Shown: piece by piece, positions 25,504-34,884 of the stretch | Layout of the letters: every line of letters begins with the position of its first letter | Position numbering within the stretch: position 1 is the first letter of the stretch | Assembly: GCA_014584575.1 (NCBI GenBank) | Contig: JACTMP010000016.1 | Location: 56,672 to 120,671 of the forward strand | Length of the DNA stretch: 64,000 bases | Direction: 5' to 3' | Source of the DNA: Chloroflexota bacterium | GTDB taxonomy: Bacteria; Chloroflexota; Anaerolineae; Promineifilales; Promineifilaceae | Notes under the pieces: model-generated | What the model saw: only the letters and a program-made list of their open reading frames with translations | What the model was told of the DNA's origin: nothing | Databases searched by the model: none | Made by a program: the position numbers and the translations under genes

Positions 25504-26383
25504 GCTGTTCCTTCAGAGTGATAATCTCGTGGGGCAAAACGGCCGTTCGCCTTCTCCCAATCGCCCTTCTTGCCCCGCTAAAGTCCAGGTCGGGTAATTC
25601 CTGTTCCGCCAGAGCAATGGTCTCTTCAATCAGTTGGTGTAATGGTTCAATTGCGGCTGCTGGCGTCACAAAGCTGATATATTGCAAACGAGTCGCCAGG
25701 TCAGGTGGCGTCAAGACCATGTCGGCTATGGTTTCGTTGAGCCACTTGAAACCGGGATGGGCCAGATACAGGCCGTTCAGCCCCAACAATGCCCCCATGA
25801 TCCGCCGCTGCATCCGCACCAGGACATCGGCCAGCATTAGCCAATCCTGCCGCGCCGCCAATACGTCGCGCATATACCAGATGCCCAACGCCGGAAAGCT
25901 CAGGTTTTCGGCCACCATCGCCCGGCGCAGCGCATCGGGGTATGGGCTGATTTGTGCCTGCCACTGCGCCACCTGCTCACGGCCGTACACCCCCACCCCA
26001 TGCCGCAATCCCGCCAACCGGCACTGTTTGAGCACGGCCGTGTCCCCCACCAACACGTCCGCAATGTACCGATCAATGGTGCTCTCCAGGAAATTGCTGA
26101 TGTCGCACTGCATCGGCCCCACCAGATAATCTTCCGACCATTCATCATCCTCCAACGGCCAGAATTCGATGATTTCGGCGTTTAACTGCTGGATGGGCTG
26201 CCGGCGATCTGCATCTGTCGGCGGCTCGTGCCAGAACACGTCCAGTTCAATGTCGGCGTAAGCATCGGCACGGCCGTGCCCCACCGACCCGGCCACGACC
26301 ACCGCCGCCACCTTCGCGTTTTGTGCATACAGCCCCGCCATCTGCTCTGCCAATTCCAATCGCCATCTGCCTGCTTCGTTCAT
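25493..26383 (-). CDS. Nucleotidyltransferase (DUF4037-like)
   Basis: 296 residues. The nucleotidyltransferase-beta motif is VVVAGSVGHGRADAYADIEL followed by DVFW: GS, then the paired acidic residues of the metal site. A helical domain follows (YMRDVLAARQDWLMLADVLV). The group includes streptomycin-adenylyltransferase-like and DUF4037 proteins of mostly unknown substrate. Good start near a family D repeat. The 3' end overlaps the DUF2723 gene. Confidence 0.78.
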   Translation of the reverse strand: MNEAGRWRLELAEQMAGLYAQNAKVAAVVVAGSVGHGRADAYADIELDVFWHEPPTDADRRQPIQQLNAEIIEFWPLEDDEWSEDYLVGPMQCDISNFLESTIDRYIADVLVGDTAVLKQCRLAGLRHGVGVYGREQVAQWQAQISPYPDALRRAMVAENLSFPALGIWYMRDVLAARQDWLMLADVLVRMQRRIMGALLGLNGLYLAHPGFKWLNETIADMVLTPPDLATRLQYISFVTPAAAIEPLHQLIEETIALAEQELPDLDFSGARRAIGRRRTAVLPHEIITLKEQHEV

Positions 26384-26387
26384 TATT

Positions 26388-26416
26388 TCCTCTGCGCCTC
26401 CGCGCCTCTGCGTTAA
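26388..26416. repeat. Family D repeat fragment
   Basis: CCTCTGCGCCTCCGCGCCTC followed by TGCGTTAAA, the reverse-complement form of the unit at 38398. It overlaps the 3' end of the GNAT gene that follows on the minus strand. Confidence 0.7.
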
Positions 26417-27363
26417 ACCCGCTTTATCAACCGGTATTCACCGGGGCGCGGCTGGTAGCCCAGTTTGCGATTAATTGCCAGCATCGGCCCGTTTTGCGAA
26501 TCGTTATGGGTGCGGATGCTGTCTGCGCCATACGCTTTGGCAAAACGGATGGATTGCACTTTAAGCGCCAGGGCAATGTGGCGGCCCCGGTATGCCTTGT
26601 CCACGCCGGTCATCAGGTTGTACATGGAGTTGGACTCCTGATAATAGCCAACGGCCGCCAATCCCACGTAGCGTTCCCCGTCCACCGCCAACAGTTGGCC
26701 CTCAGGCACAAACCAAGATGCCTGGTTCCACATCTCGTTCAACTCCGCAAAACTGGGAAATGAACCCTGGGTAGCCGGGTCGTCCAACACGCAGGCATAG
26801 TTCAGGGCGTGTAATTTGCGCCGCGCCGTTTCCGTATCCCCTTCGGCCGCCAGGGAGGTCAGGCGGATACCGCCCGCTTCTACTTCGGCAATCACACCGG
26901 CAAACGGCCGTTCGTCAAACGTGTGCAGGTCAATCACCGACTCAAACAGGTGGTGTTCAATGGCAAACCCGCGCTTCTCGGCAAAACGCAGGCAGGCCGG
27001 GCAATCTTCACGCACATCGCTGGTGAGCAGCGTGGCCCCCTGCTCACGGGCAAACGACCAAACGGTTTCGGCCAACTGCGCCCCCAACCCCTGCTGCCTA
27101 TGCGCCGGATGCACACAAACCCACAACTGAAAACGGCCGTCCGCCGCATGAGCCGGATGTAGCGCCACGCCATATCCTACCAGACGGCCGTCAGGCGCTG
27201 CTGCCACCCAACGGCGGCGAATTTGCCCCGGTGGATTGTTCGCCTCCCATTCAAACAAGGAAGCGGGGGTGATCGGCTGTGGCCCCACCACCGTCAACAA
27301 TTCAGCCAACGCTGTAAAATCTTGCTCCGGCACGGCCGTGCGAATGGTGTAATTGGTAGACAT
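26413..27363 (-). CDS. Tandem GNAT acetyltransferase
   Basis: 316 residues holding two GNAT folds. The first has the acetyl-CoA loop HPAHRQQGLGAQLAETVW, the second has KAYRGRHIALALKVQSIRF followed by RTHNDSQNGPMLAINRKLGY. The second copy has lost the usual Gly-x-Gly (GRHIA), but such forms are common in tandem GNATs. AGGG stands 6 nt before the ATG. Substrate unknown. The two-domain form resembles mycothiol synthase-like proteins. Confidence 0.85.
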   Translation of the reverse strand: MSTNYTIRTAVPEQDFTALAELLTVVGPQPITPASLFEWEANNPPGQIRRRWVAAAPDGRLVGYGVALHPAHAADGRFQLWVCVHPAHRQQGLGAQLAETVWSFAREQGATLLTSDVREDCPACLRFAEKRGFAIEHHLFESVIDLHTFDERPFAGVIAEVEAGGIRLTSLAAEGDTETARRKLHALNYACVLDDPATQGSFPSFAELNEMWNQASWFVPEGQLLAVDGERYVGLAAVGYYQESNSMYNLMTGVDKAYRGRHIALALKVQSIRFAKAYGADSIRTHNDSQNGPMLAINRKLGYQPRPGEYRLIKRV

Positions 27364-27375
27364 TTTTTACCCTTA

Positions 27376-27446
27376 TTGAGATTGGGAGATTGAGAGATTA
27401 GGAGATTGACCACCCAATCTCCTAATCTCCTAATCTCTTAATCTCA
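27376..27446. repeat. Family A hairpin repeat
   Basis: GAGATTGGGAGATTGAGAG-type units face CAATCTCCTAATCTCC-type units around a GACCACC centre, a hairpin of about 30 bp. It also encodes the stop region of the ABC gene. Confidence 0.88.
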
Positions 27447-29378
27447 CTCTTCACCGGCCCACAATCGCCGCATTTCCTCGCTCGTTTGCAACAGTTCATC
27501 CAGTGTGCCGATGGCGGCGACACGGCCGTCTTGCAGCACAATAATCTGGTCAGCCCGGCGCAGCACAGCACGGCGGTGGGAAATCACCAGGCAAGTAGGT
27601 GAGACATCCGATTTCTTCGAGAAATCGGATGTCTGGAAGAGCCGCTCCCACAGTAACGCCTCCGTCTCCACGTCCAGCGCACTGGAGAGGTCGTCAAAGA
27701 CAAGCAGTTCGGCGTCGCGCACAAACATGCGGGCGGCAGCGGTGCGCTGCACCTGCCCACCAGACAGACGCACCCCACGTGGCCCGACTACCGTATCCAG
27801 CCCTTGTTCCATGTCGTGAATATCCCGGTCGAGTACGGCCGTAGCCACCGCCCGTGGCACGTCCACCTGCTCCTCCGGCAGCCCCAACAGGATGTTCTCG
27901 CGGATGGTATCGCTGAACAGGCGCGGAATCTGCCCGGTGTAAGCGGCGCGTGGTGGAATGAAAAAGGCCGCCGGGTCCTCTACCCGTTCCCCATTCCACC
28001 AAATCTCCCCCTCGCCCGGCGGCAGCAGCCCCAACAACGACTTCAACAGCGTCGTCTTACCCGCGCCAATGCGCCCGGTGACAACGGTAAAGGAGCCACG
28101 TGGGACGGTGAAGGAGATGTCTTGAATGGCGTGATCCGTGATGCGTGATGCGTGATGCGTGACGAGTGAGCCGTCACCCGACTGCTCACTGCCTGCTGCT
28201 AACTGCTCACCGCTCACCGCCAACTGCTCGCGGACGCTGCGTCCGTCGCTCACTGGATACTGATAACCCAACCCGCGCACTTCCAACCGTTCCAGCCGAT
28301 GGACGGCCGTTTTGGGAATGAAGGAAAGGTCGGGGGGTGGCCCGTCACGGCCGTCAAAATAAATCGGGTGGTGGGCTACTACTTCGCCCGGCGGCGTGCC
28401 CTGCATCATCGCCTCCATCCGCTGGTTGGAAACGGCCACCTGGTTGTACCGGGTAATCACCGTACCCGCCATGCGCATCAGGCTCGTCACCGGCCAGATG
28501 TAGGCGGCGAATAAGGCAAAGTCACCCACCGTAAATTCGCCGGCATACATGGCCTGGGCCACCAACAGCAAAATCAGGCCCACACCCATATCCACCGTGC
28601 CGTTAGAGAAGGCTTCTACCACCTGCGCCAGCAGCCGGTCTTTGACCATCGCTTCCTTGCGCCGCTCATTCTGGGCGCGAAAACGGGCCACAATGCGTTC
28701 CTCAGCGTGAGCTACTTTCAATGCCTGGGCGCTGTTGAACATATCGGCAATCAGACCCGTCACCTGGCTGGTGGCTTCGCGGCTTATGGCGCGGTAAGCG
28801 CGGGCGCGGTGGCGCAGTCGGTGGGCAATAAAAACCACCGCCGCCAGCGGCACAAAGACGCCCAACGTCACCGTGACGCTGATTTGCAGCATGATGGCAA
28901 AGGAAAAAGAGGCCATGAAAATGAGGCCCACCAGGTCATCAATGACCACAATGCCTTCCAGTAATGCTTCGGTGTCATCGCGGAAGGTGCTGATCGCTTC
29001 GCCGGTGGAGAGGCGAACACCCTCCGGTTTACGCGGCAAGGGGTCCGCGCCGGGCCGCTGCAAAATGCGCGCCAACATGTTGCGCATGAGCAGGCCGAAG
29101 CTGTGGTATTGAAAGTTGATGTAGCAGAGTGCCGCCCCCGCCAGCGACAGCCCCATCACCAGCGCCGCCGCCACTTGCAGCCCCACAAAGGCCCATACGG
29201 TCACATCCAGGTCATTGACACCCGTCAGCCAGTCAAAAAAGAGCTTGAGGATGAGGCCCACGGCAATGGTGGCCACCATGTGAATAGAAATGGTGATTAC
29301 GTCGCCGACATAATACACCGGGCGAAAGGTCATCAGCCGCCAAAAGTATTGGTAGGTTTTCAGGGTTGGTGTGTCCAT
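27444..29378 (-). CDS. ABC exporter half-transporter, ATPase with degenerate Walker B
   Basis: 644 residues: six membrane helices, then a nucleotide-binding domain. Walker A is [17 protein letters not shown] and the signature is [13 protein letters not shown]. Walker B reads [12 protein letters not shown], with Asp where the catalytic Glu normally stands. The partner gene upstream has the opposite defects, so the pair fits a heterodimeric exporter with one active site. Two segments look inserted in frame. One is a family C-like stretch between YQYPVSDG and IQDISF (28130-28262). The other is a perfect hairpin between Walker B and the H-loop (27602-27634, peptide [10 protein letters not shown]). 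Both keep the frame. Start 2 nt after the partner stop. Confidence 0.9.
   Translation of the reverse strand: MDTPTLKTYQYFWRLMTFRPVYYVGDVITISIHMVATIAVGLILKLFFDWLTGVNDLDVTVWAFVGLQVAAALVMGLSLAGAALCYINFQYHSFGLLMRNMLARILQRPGADPLPRKPEGVRLSTGEAISTFRDDTEALLEGIVVIDDLVGLIFMASFSFAIMLQISVTVTLGVFVPLAAVVFIAHRLRHRARAYRAISREATSQVTGLIADMFNSAQALKVAHAEERIVARFRAQNERRKEAMVKDRLLAQVVEAFSNGTVDMGVGLILLLVAQAMYAGEFTVGDFALFAAYIWPVTSLMRMAGTVITRYNQVAVSNQRMEAMMQGTPPGEVVAHHPIYFDGRDGPPPDLSFIPKTAVHRLERLEVRGLGYQYPVSDGRSVREQLAVSGEQLAAGSEQSGDGSLVTHHASRITDHAIQDISFTVPRGSFTVVTGRIGAGKTTLLKSLLGLLPPGEGEIWWNGERVEDPAAFFIPPRAAYTGQIPRLFSDTIRENILLGLPEEQVDVPRAVATAVLDRDIHDMEQGLDTVVGPRGVRLSGGQVQRTAAARMFVRDAELLVFDDLSSALDVETEALLWERLFQTSDFSKKSDVSPTCLVISHRRAVLRRADQIIVLQDGRVAAIGTLDELLQTSEEMRRLWAGEE
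27602..27634. repeat. In-frame hairpin inside the ABC ATPase gene
   Basis: AGACATCCGATTTCT / AGAAATCGGATGTCT, a perfect 15-bp stem with a TCG loop, lies within coding sequence. It adds about ten residues in a loop between Walker B and the switch His. Confidence 0.9.
28130..28262. repeat. In-frame short-unit repeat inside the ABC ATPase gene
   Basis: Tandem GTGATGC units, then CACCGCTCACCGCCAACTGC-like units of family C, are read in frame as roughly 35 residues ([16 protein letters not shown] and flanks) just ahead of the ATPase domain. Intergenic relatives stand at 10130-10233. Confidence 0.85.
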
Positions 29379-29380
29379 AG

Positions 29381-31198
29381 TTATGATGAGATTAGGAGAT
29401 TGGGAGATTGTAATCTCTGAATCTCCTCCTCCAATCCGGTCTGCAAGAGCCGATAAAAATGCGAATCCGGGTTATTTGCCAATTTAGTACGTGGGCCGTG
29501 TTCCAGCACACGGCCGTCGCCCAACACCAGTATCTCGTCTGCCCGCTGCACCGTGCCCAACCGGTGAGCGACGATGATGGCGGTGCGGTTGGCCAGCAGC
29601 CGGTCGGTAGCCCGTTCGATCAGCCGTTCCGTGGCCGGGTCCAGCCGGGAGGAGGCTTCGTCCAGAATCACCAGCCCCGGATCGGCCAGGAAGACGCGGG
29701 CGAAGGCTAAAAGCTGCGCTTCCCCGGCAGAGAGGCTGGTATCGGCCGCCAGTTCACTGTCCAGACCATTGGGCAGCCGGTTCAGCCAGTCATGCAGCCC
29801 CAGTTCATCGAGGACGGCAAGGATACGGCCGTCGTCAATCCCCTCACCAAACAGCGTCAGATTGTCCCGCAGGGAGGCGTGGAATAACTGCACGTCTTGG
29901 GTCACCAGACCAATGTGCTGGCGCAGTTGGGACTGTTTGGCCCGGCGAATGTGAAACCCACCCATCCGCACCATACCACCGGTGGGGTCATAAAAGCGGA
30001 AGAGCAGCTTGGTGAGGGTGGATTTGCCACTGCCGGTGCGCCCCAACACACCCAAGATGGTGCCGGGAGCCAGGGAGAAGTTGATGTTGTCGAGTACGGC
30101 CGTGTCCGGGTCATCGGCATAGTAAAAAGAGACATTGGCAAATTCCACCGCCAGCGCCCCGGATGGAAAATCCACGCCCGGCCCATCCGTCAGGGTCGGC
30201 TGCTGCGCCCACAATTCCACGATGCGGTTGACGCTGGCCCCGGCCCGCTGCAAATCTTCCACCTGCCGGTTGATGCGCCAGAGCGGGTCTTTGATCAGGT
30301 CAATGTAGTAGAAAATCAGGTACACACTGCCGATGGTCATAATGCCCTGTTCATACAGGCTGGCCCCAAACAGGTGGGCGCAGCCATAGGCCAGGGCAAA
30401 AATGAAGGTGGGCGTTTGCATCACCCAGACGTTGGCGCGCATGGCGCTGTTCATCGCTCGCCAGCGGTCGCGGGCCAGCCGCAGCAATTTACCCATGATA
30501 TAAGCCACCGCCCCGGACGAGCGAATGGTTTCCGCACCGCTCAGCCATTCTTCCAACGAGCCAAAGAGGGCGGCGTCGGCTTCGCGCAGCTTTTGCCAGC
30601 GCGGGGTAGCTCGCTTGCTAAAAAAACGCAGCGCAAAACCGCCCAGGATAAGTACGGCCGTGATGGACGCCCCCACGCGCCAATCGGCCAGAAAGAGCAA
30701 AACCATCACGCCGCCCAACAGCAGCAGATTGCTGGTCATCTGGATGATGAGTTGGGAGAAGAAGTTGGCGAGTTGGTTCACGTCGCCATCCACGCGCTCG
30801 ATGAGTTCGCCTGGTTTGTGCCTTTTGTGAAAGGCCATGTCCAGCCGTAAGCAGTGCAGCGCCAGGTCGGCGCGCAGGGCGTTGGTGGCCGTCCAGGCCA
30901 CATTTTCGCCCAGGTACACGGCCGTAATGTTCACCACCTGCCGCACCAATGCAATGCTGATAAAGATGGCCGCCGCGCCAAACAGCTTTTGCAATCCGGC
31001 GGCGTAGGCCGATGTGCCGGGCACGGCCGTGTTGTTGGAGGCGGTATCAATGAAATAGGCCACAATTTGCGGATTTACCAGTTGCAGGCCAATGCCCAGC
31101 ACCACAAAAGCAGCCAGCGCCAACACCCGCCCCCGCTGCGGGCGCAGATAGGTGGACAATAGCTGCCAGTAGGGACGGATAGATGCGAGTTGGTTCAT
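29381..31198 (-). CDS. ABC exporter half-transporter, partner with intact Walker B
   Basis: 605 residues: N-terminal membrane domain (helices from about 20 to 320), then an ATPase domain. Walker A is [20 protein letters not shown] and Walker B is [13 protein letters not shown] with the catalytic Glu. The signature reads LSAGEAQ instead of LSGGQ. Combined with the LSGGQ of the downstream partner this makes one complete and one degenerate ATP site, the usual plan of heterodimeric multidrug or lipid exporters. The final residues [10 protein letters not shown] are encoded by a family A repeat, so the C-terminus has probably been altered by repeat insertion. Confidence 0.92.
   Translation of the reverse strand: MNQLASIRPYWQLLSTYLRPQRGRVLALAAFVVLGIGLQLVNPQIVAYFIDTASNNTAVPGTSAYAAGLQKLFGAAAIFISIALVRQVVNITAVYLGENVAWTATNALRADLALHCLRLDMAFHKRHKPGELIERVDGDVNQLANFFSQLIIQMTSNLLLLGGVMVLLFLADWRVGASITAVLILGGFALRFFSKRATPRWQKLREADAALFGSLEEWLSGAETIRSSGAVAYIMGKLLRLARDRWRAMNSAMRANVWVMQTPTFIFALAYGCAHLFGASLYEQGIMTIGSVYLIFYYIDLIKDPLWRINRQVEDLQRAGASVNRIVELWAQQPTLTDGPGVDFPSGALAVEFANVSFYYADDPDTAVLDNINFSLAPGTILGVLGRTGSGKSTLTKLLFRFYDPTGGMVRMGGFHIRRAKQSQLRQHIGLVTQDVQLFHASLRDNLTLFGEGIDDGRILAVLDELGLHDWLNRLPNGLDSELAADTSLSAGEAQLLAFARVFLADPGLVILDEASSRLDPATERLIERATDRLLANRTAIIVAHRLGTVQRADEILVLGDGRVLEHGPRTKLANNPDSHFYRLLQTGLEEEIQRLQSPNLLISS
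29386..29436. repeat. Family A repeat overlapping the ABC gene 3' end
   Basis: GAGATTAGGAGATTGGGAGA units facing AATCTCTGAATCTCC units, located inside the last codons of the upstream ABC gene. Confidence 0.8.
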
Positions 31199-31202
31199 GG
31201 TA

Positions 31203-31275
31203 ATTTGAGATTAGGAGATTAGGAGATTGAGAGATTAGGAGCGCCAAAAATCTCCTGATCTCCCAATCTCTCAAT
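31203..31275. repeat. Family A hairpin repeat
   Basis: Tandem GAGATTAG units face AATCTCCTGATCTCCC units around GGAGCGCCAAA. It lies between the ncRNA terminator and the ABC exporter genes. Confidence 0.85.
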
Positions 31276-31277
31276 CT

Positions 31278-31316
31278 GCAAAATAAAAAGCCCCACATGT
31301 TGTTCACATGCGGGGC
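31278..31316 (-). terminator. Intrinsic terminator of the 31.3 kb RNA
   Basis: On the minus strand GCCCCGCATGT, loop GAACA, ACATGTGGGGC, then TTTTTATTTT. An 11-bp GC-rich stem followed by a U tract is a textbook factor-independent terminator. No minus-strand protein gene precedes it. Confidence 0.85.
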
Positions 31317-31479
31317 GGGTTGTTGAACGGTGCGCGCGGGTTTTGATTACGGCCGTGTGCGGCCAACGCTTACCGGAGAACAGACGCCAACGCATGTCGG
31401 GCGGGTCAAATTCCCGCCTGTGTTGCGTGTGCCGATGTGCCATACGATGCTCATAGAAGTTCTCCGGTAGCCAATCACG
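31280..31479 (-). ncRNA. Candidate structured non-coding RNA of about 200 nt
   Basis: A complete transcription unit without a convincing reading frame. A strong promoter (31486-31514) and an intrinsic terminator (31278-31316) define a transcript of about 200 nt. Inside it, an 11-bp perfect stem (31459-31469 with 31371-31381) closes a 77-nt domain. That domain holds a GGCGGG/CCCGCC hairpin (31400-31418). Frames crossing it read Arg/His-rich nonsense. Size and the long closed domain recall 6S-type RNAs, but I see no specific signature and do not assign a family. The neighbouring coding genes are the ABC exporter downstream and a divergent aldo/keto reductase. Confidence 0.6.
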
Positions 31480-31485
31480 GCGGAG

Positions 31486-31514
31486 ATTGTAGCGGGGTGT
31501 GGTACGGTCGTCAA
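31486..31514 (-). promoter_or_regulatory. Strong sigma-70 promoter of the ncRNA
   Basis: Minus strand TTGACG (31509-31514), 17-nt spacer, TACAAT (31486-31491). Eleven bases match the 12-base consensus set closely, at ideal spacing, the best promoter seen in the window. Confidence 0.8.
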
Positions 31515-31702
31515 ACATTGACCATCGGCAAGTTTGGGGTATAAGTAAGAGTGTGCGGCACAAGTTGTGGCCAAAACATTCAAAAAGACAAAGTAGGCAT
31601 AGGAGCCTGCCCACGTGAATGAAAATAGTGGCTGGTGGCTAGGGCTGGTACAAGCCACTGGCCACCAGCGAACCGTCACTGTTTTCACAGGAGTTAATTG
31701 AG

Positions 31703-32701
31703 ATGGAATATCGTCGCTTAGGTAAATCAGGTTTGAAAGTAAGTGTGCTTTCTTTTGGTTCGTGGGTCACGTTTAAGAACCAGGCAGATGTAGAAGTAGC
31801 AGCCGAGATGATGGCGGTGGCCTATGAGGCCGGGGTGAACTTCTTTGATAATGCGGAAATATACGCCCATGGCCAGTCAGAAATTATTATGGGACAGGCG
31901 CTGCAGAAGTTGGGTTTGCCGCGTGACAGCTACGCCGTGTCTAGCAAGGTGCGTTGGGGCAGTGTGCCCCAGGCGCGCCCCATGCAGTTTGGTCTGAGCC
32001 GCAAACACATCTATGAAGCATGCCACCAGGCAATGGCCCGGCTACAGGTAGACTATTTAGACCTCTATTTCTGCCACCGTCCTGACCCGGAAGTACCCAT
32101 GGAGGAGGTGGTACGGACCATGACGGAATTGATTCAGCAGGGCAAAGTGTTTTACTGGGGTACATCGGAATGGTCTGCGCAGCAGATCATGGAGGCCCAC
32201 AGCACGGCGCGGCAGTATAACCTGATCCCGCCCACGATGGAGCAGCCAGAGTACAACATGTTTCACCGGTACCGGTTTGAAGTGGAGTACGGCCGTCTCT
32301 ATGACACCATTGGCCTGGGAACCACCATCTTCTCACCACTGGCATCTGGCCTGCTGACGGGCAAATATAATCAGGGTAAACCGGCCGACACACGCATCAA
32401 TTTGCCGGGGTACGAATGGTTAAAAGAGGCTTTTGAGAGTGAGGAAGGGCAGCAGCGAATTCAGAAGGTGCGTGAATTGAGCCACATTGCCAACGAACTG
32501 GGCACAACCATGCCCCGGCTGGCGCTGGCCTGGTGCATCAAAAATCCACATGTGAGTACGGTCATCACGGGCGCGTCAAAGGTGAGCCAGGTGGAAGATA
32601 ACATGAAAGCGTTAGACGTTGTGCCCCAACTGACTGATGAAGTAATGGCAGCCATTGAAGCGGTGCTGGATAACAAACCACAACCGATGGGATTTCAATA
32701 G
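31703..32701 (+). CDS. Aldo/keto reductase, Kv-beta-like group
   Basis: 332 residues of an NADPH-dependent aldo/keto reductase. The catalytic set is visible: Asp and Tyr in [14 protein letters not shown], Lys in AVSSKVRWG and His in LYFCHRPDP. The later [16 protein letters not shown] and [17 protein letters not shown] match the AKR6 group related to potassium-channel beta subunits and YghZ. AGGAG precedes the start. The adjoining phosphorylase begins 3 nt after its stop, so they form an operon. Physiological substrate unknown. Confidence 0.92.
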   Translation: MEYRRLGKSGLKVSVLSFGSWVTFKNQADVEVAAEMMAVAYEAGVNFFDNAEIYAHGQSEIIMGQALQKLGLPRDSYAVSSKVRWGSVPQARPMQFGLSRKHIYEACHQAMARLQVDYLDLYFCHRPDPEVPMEEVVRTMTELIQQGKVFYWGTSEWSAQQIMEAHSTARQYNLIPPTMEQPEYNMFHRYRFEVEYGRLYDTIGLGTTIFSPLASGLLTGKYNQGKPADTRINLPGYEWLKEAFESEEGQQRIQKVRELSHIANELGTTMPRLALAWCIKNPHVSTVITGASKVSQVEDNMKALDVVPQLTDEVMAAIEAVLDNKPQPMGFQ

Positions 32702-32703
32702 AG

Positions 32704-33465
32704 ATGGCCGAGAAGAGAAAACAACTCCCTCATACCAGGCTGGCGGTTGGCGGCGTTAGCGAAGGGGTATTGGTGTGTGGCGACCCGGCCAGAGCTACCA
32801 CTGTTGCCGGGTTGTTGGATGAGGCCACCTTGCTGGCCGAGTGGCGGGAGTATCGCTCGTATCAGGGGACGTATCACGGCCGTACCGTCACCGTTTGTTC
32901 ACATGGCATTGGCGCGCCGGGTGCGGCCATTGCCTTCGAGGAATTGATTGTCGCCGGGGCCAGGGTCATCATTCGCGTGGGCACGTGCGGCGGCATCCGG
33001 CCAGAGGTGCAGACAGGGCATCTGGTGGTGGTAACGGGGGCGGTGGATCATACGGGTTACGGCCGTGAAGTGGTCCCCCCCGGTTATCCCGCCGCCGCCG
33101 ATGTAGACGTGGTTCTGGCGCTGCGGCAGGCCGCCAGAGGGGCCGCACAACCGGTGCATACCGGCTTTGTACTCACCCGTGATGCCTTTTATGGCGGCCC
33201 ACCGCTGCCCGCTGCCCCCGTGTATGAAACGATGGCCGCCGCGCGTGTGTTAGCCGTGGAAATGGAATGTGCCGCCCTCTTCCAGGTGGGCAGCCTGCGC
33301 CAGATCAAAACGGGGGCCATTTTGGCGGTTGATGGCAATGTGCTGCACGCCAAAGAGGATATGCACACGTTTGACCCGCACCACGAAGAGGCGCGGCAGG
33401 CCATGGAAGCGGCCATACGCATGGCGCTGGAAGCAGTGATACAGGTACAGCATGAATCTGGTTGA
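32704..33465 (+). CDS. Nucleoside phosphorylase (uridine/purine phosphorylase family)
   Basis: 253 residues of the PNP/UDP family that split nucleosides with phosphate. VLVCGDPARATTVAGLLDEA gives the phosphate-binding GDPxR. SHGIGAPGAAIAFEELI, IIRVGTCGGIRPEVQ and the ribose/base site VLAVEMECAALFQVG are all present. The family signature does not settle uridine against purine specificity. It overlaps the following GNAT gene by 14 nt and follows the aldo/keto reductase by 3 nt. Confidence 0.9.
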   Translation: MAEKRKQLPHTRLAVGGVSEGVLVCGDPARATTVAGLLDEATLLAEWREYRSYQGTYHGRTVTVCSHGIGAPGAAIAFEELIVAGARVIIRVGTCGGIRPEVQTGHLVVVTGAVDHTGYGREVVPPGYPAAADVDVVLALRQAARGAAQPVHTGFVLTRDAFYGGPPLPAAPVYETMAAARVLAVEMECAALFQVGSLRQIKTGAILAVDGNVLHAKEDMHTFDPHHEEARQAMEAAIRMALEAVIQVQHESG

Positions 33466-34189
33466 GCAGCGCCGCGCCATCCGCCATTTGCTGGATGAAC
33501 ACAACCCGGCCGACGCCATGGCCGGTTATTTTGCGTATTACCATGCGGATAACCGGACACAGCTACGGCCGTATCCCCCCAACACCACCCGCGCTCAAGG
33601 GTATGTCTGTCTGTCACAAACGGGCATGGATTTGTTTCGGCCGCTGGCGACGATGCGGCTACCGTTGGCCGATTTGACCAGCAGCGCCGCCATCATACAC
33701 CAGGCCATACCGCCAGACACGGCCGTGATCCTGGCCGTACCTGACCAGTATGAACCGCTGCTCGCCGCCCTGTTTGAGGTGCAGATGGTGGAGACGTACC
33801 TGCTGCTGGCGCTGCACCATACCCGGTTTGAGCCGTTGATCAATGTCTTGATCAGCCAGGATATGGGCGCTAATGGGCTGCCCCGTTTTGTCATCCGGGA
33901 TCGGCAGCGAGACAACACGCTGGTGGCCTCCGCCGGTTTGAACTGGCAAACGCCGCACTTTGCGGAACTGTCGGTGAACACCCACCCAGAATACCGGCGG
34001 CAGGGCTACGGCCGTAGCGTGGTGGCGGCGATGGCAGATTATTTGCTCAGTAACGGCCGTACTCCCCTCTACCTGGTCGCCGACAACAATACCGCTTCAT
34101 TGGAAGTGGCCCGCCAGGTTGGCTTCCGCGATACCCTGCACCGGCAGTTGATGATCCAGGGCGTTAGCAGATCAACTGTTCAGACCTGA
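33452..34189 (+). CDS. GNAT acetyltransferase
   Basis: 245 residues. The N-terminal half is variable. The C-terminal half has the acetyl-CoA loop NTHPEYRRQGYGRSVVAAMA and the downstream YLVADNNTASLEVARQVGF, as in the GNAT_acetyltr_2-type proteins. The ATG lies inside the end of the phosphorylase gene. The last codons and stop fall in a hairpin related to the one inside carB. Substrate unknown. Confidence 0.85.
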   Translation: MNLVEQRRAIRHLLDEHNPADAMAGYFAYYHADNRTQLRPYPPNTTRAQGYVCLSQTGMDLFRPLATMRLPLADLTSSAAIIHQAIPPDTAVILAVPDQYEPLLAALFEVQMVETYLLLALHHTRFEPLINVLISQDMGANGLPRFVIRDRQRDNTLVASAGLNWQTPHFAELSVNTHPEYRRQGYGRSVVAAMADYLLSNGRTPLYLVADNNTASLEVARQVGFRDTLHRQLMIQGVSRSTVQT

Positions 34190-34214
34190 CAAGTTTTTGA
34201 AACCTGCCAGGTCT
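34182..34214. repeat. Family E hairpin (AGACCTG ... CAGGTCT), intergenic copy
   Basis: Arms of 15 bp (34182-34196 and 34200-34214) match at 13 positions, with a 3-nt loop. It overlaps the GNAT stop codon. A related perfect hairpin, AGACCTGTCAGGTCT with its complement, sits inside carB at 42826-42859. Confidence 0.75.
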
Positions 34215-34450
34215 CCAGAGCGACTAAAATCCCTCAAAACCTCCTTAAAACCTTTCACGCCTCGTTCATAGACATCCCCCCCCTTCAATGTTAATTTGTC
34301 CATACGTTCATATCAGCATGATAGAACCAGGCAGGCGTGTTGATAGTGGAAATAATGAAGTACAACAACCGAAGTTGTGCCTTCCTACCAAAGCACTATC
34401 TGGACAGCCAAGAACAACTAATTAACCCAAGTGTTGTGGAGGAAAATAGA

Positions 34451-34681
34451 ATGTCTAAATTAACAGGAATTGTAAAGTGGTTCAGCCGGTTAAAAGGGTA
34501 TGGGTTTATCAATCCCGACGATGGCACCCAGGAAGTTTTTGTTCATTATTCAGCCATTGAAGGCGAAGGCTACCGGAACCTGTATGAAGGGGACCGCGTA
34601 GAATTTGAACTGGTTGACCGCGGCCGTGGCCCTCAGGCTCAAAACGTAAACGCCCGCCGTACTTACAGCCCTTCCGAATAA
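34451..34681 (+). CDS. Cold-shock domain protein
   Basis: 76 residues of the CspA family. The RNA-binding motifs are [20 protein letters not shown] and [14 protein letters not shown] lies about 8 nt before ATG 34451, which is preferred over the longer open frame from 34337. Cold-shock proteins bind single-stranded RNA and melt structure. The spacer from 34215 to 34450 holds no other gene and could carry the long leader often seen for these genes. Confidence 0.92.
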   Translation: MSKLTGIVKWFSRLKGYGFINPDDGTQEVFVHYSAIEGEGYRNLYEGDRVEFELVDRGRGPQAQNVNARRTYSPSE

Positions 34682-34742
34682 GTTATCGAACGCTTGAATT
34701 TCCGCAGCAGGTGATGAACTTTATTGACCAATAAATCGGGTT

Positions 34743-34802
34743 GAACCTCCCCATACACCAACCGTTATTTGGGTCAGGTGATGGCGGAGGTTCTTTGTTT
34801 TT
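34743..34802 (+). terminator. Long-stem terminator after the cold-shock gene
   Basis: GAACCTCC pairs with GGAGGTTC, continued inward by CCAT/ATGG and CACC/GGTG, then TTTGTTTTT. A strong hairpin with a T-rich tail, 61 nt after the csp stop. Confidence 0.75.
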
Positions 34803-34884
34803 CAGGTTAGTGGTAGCTGCTTTAGCGGGTGGGTGGCTCAAGACGCCACGACTAACCCTTGAGATCGGCATGGGAGAGGCTGCT

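Noticed and set aside
31219..31688. Minus-strand frames of 113 and 131 residues over the ncRNA
   Set aside because: They start upstream of the promoter, read basic low-information sequence, and run through the terminator. A structured RNA explains the region better.
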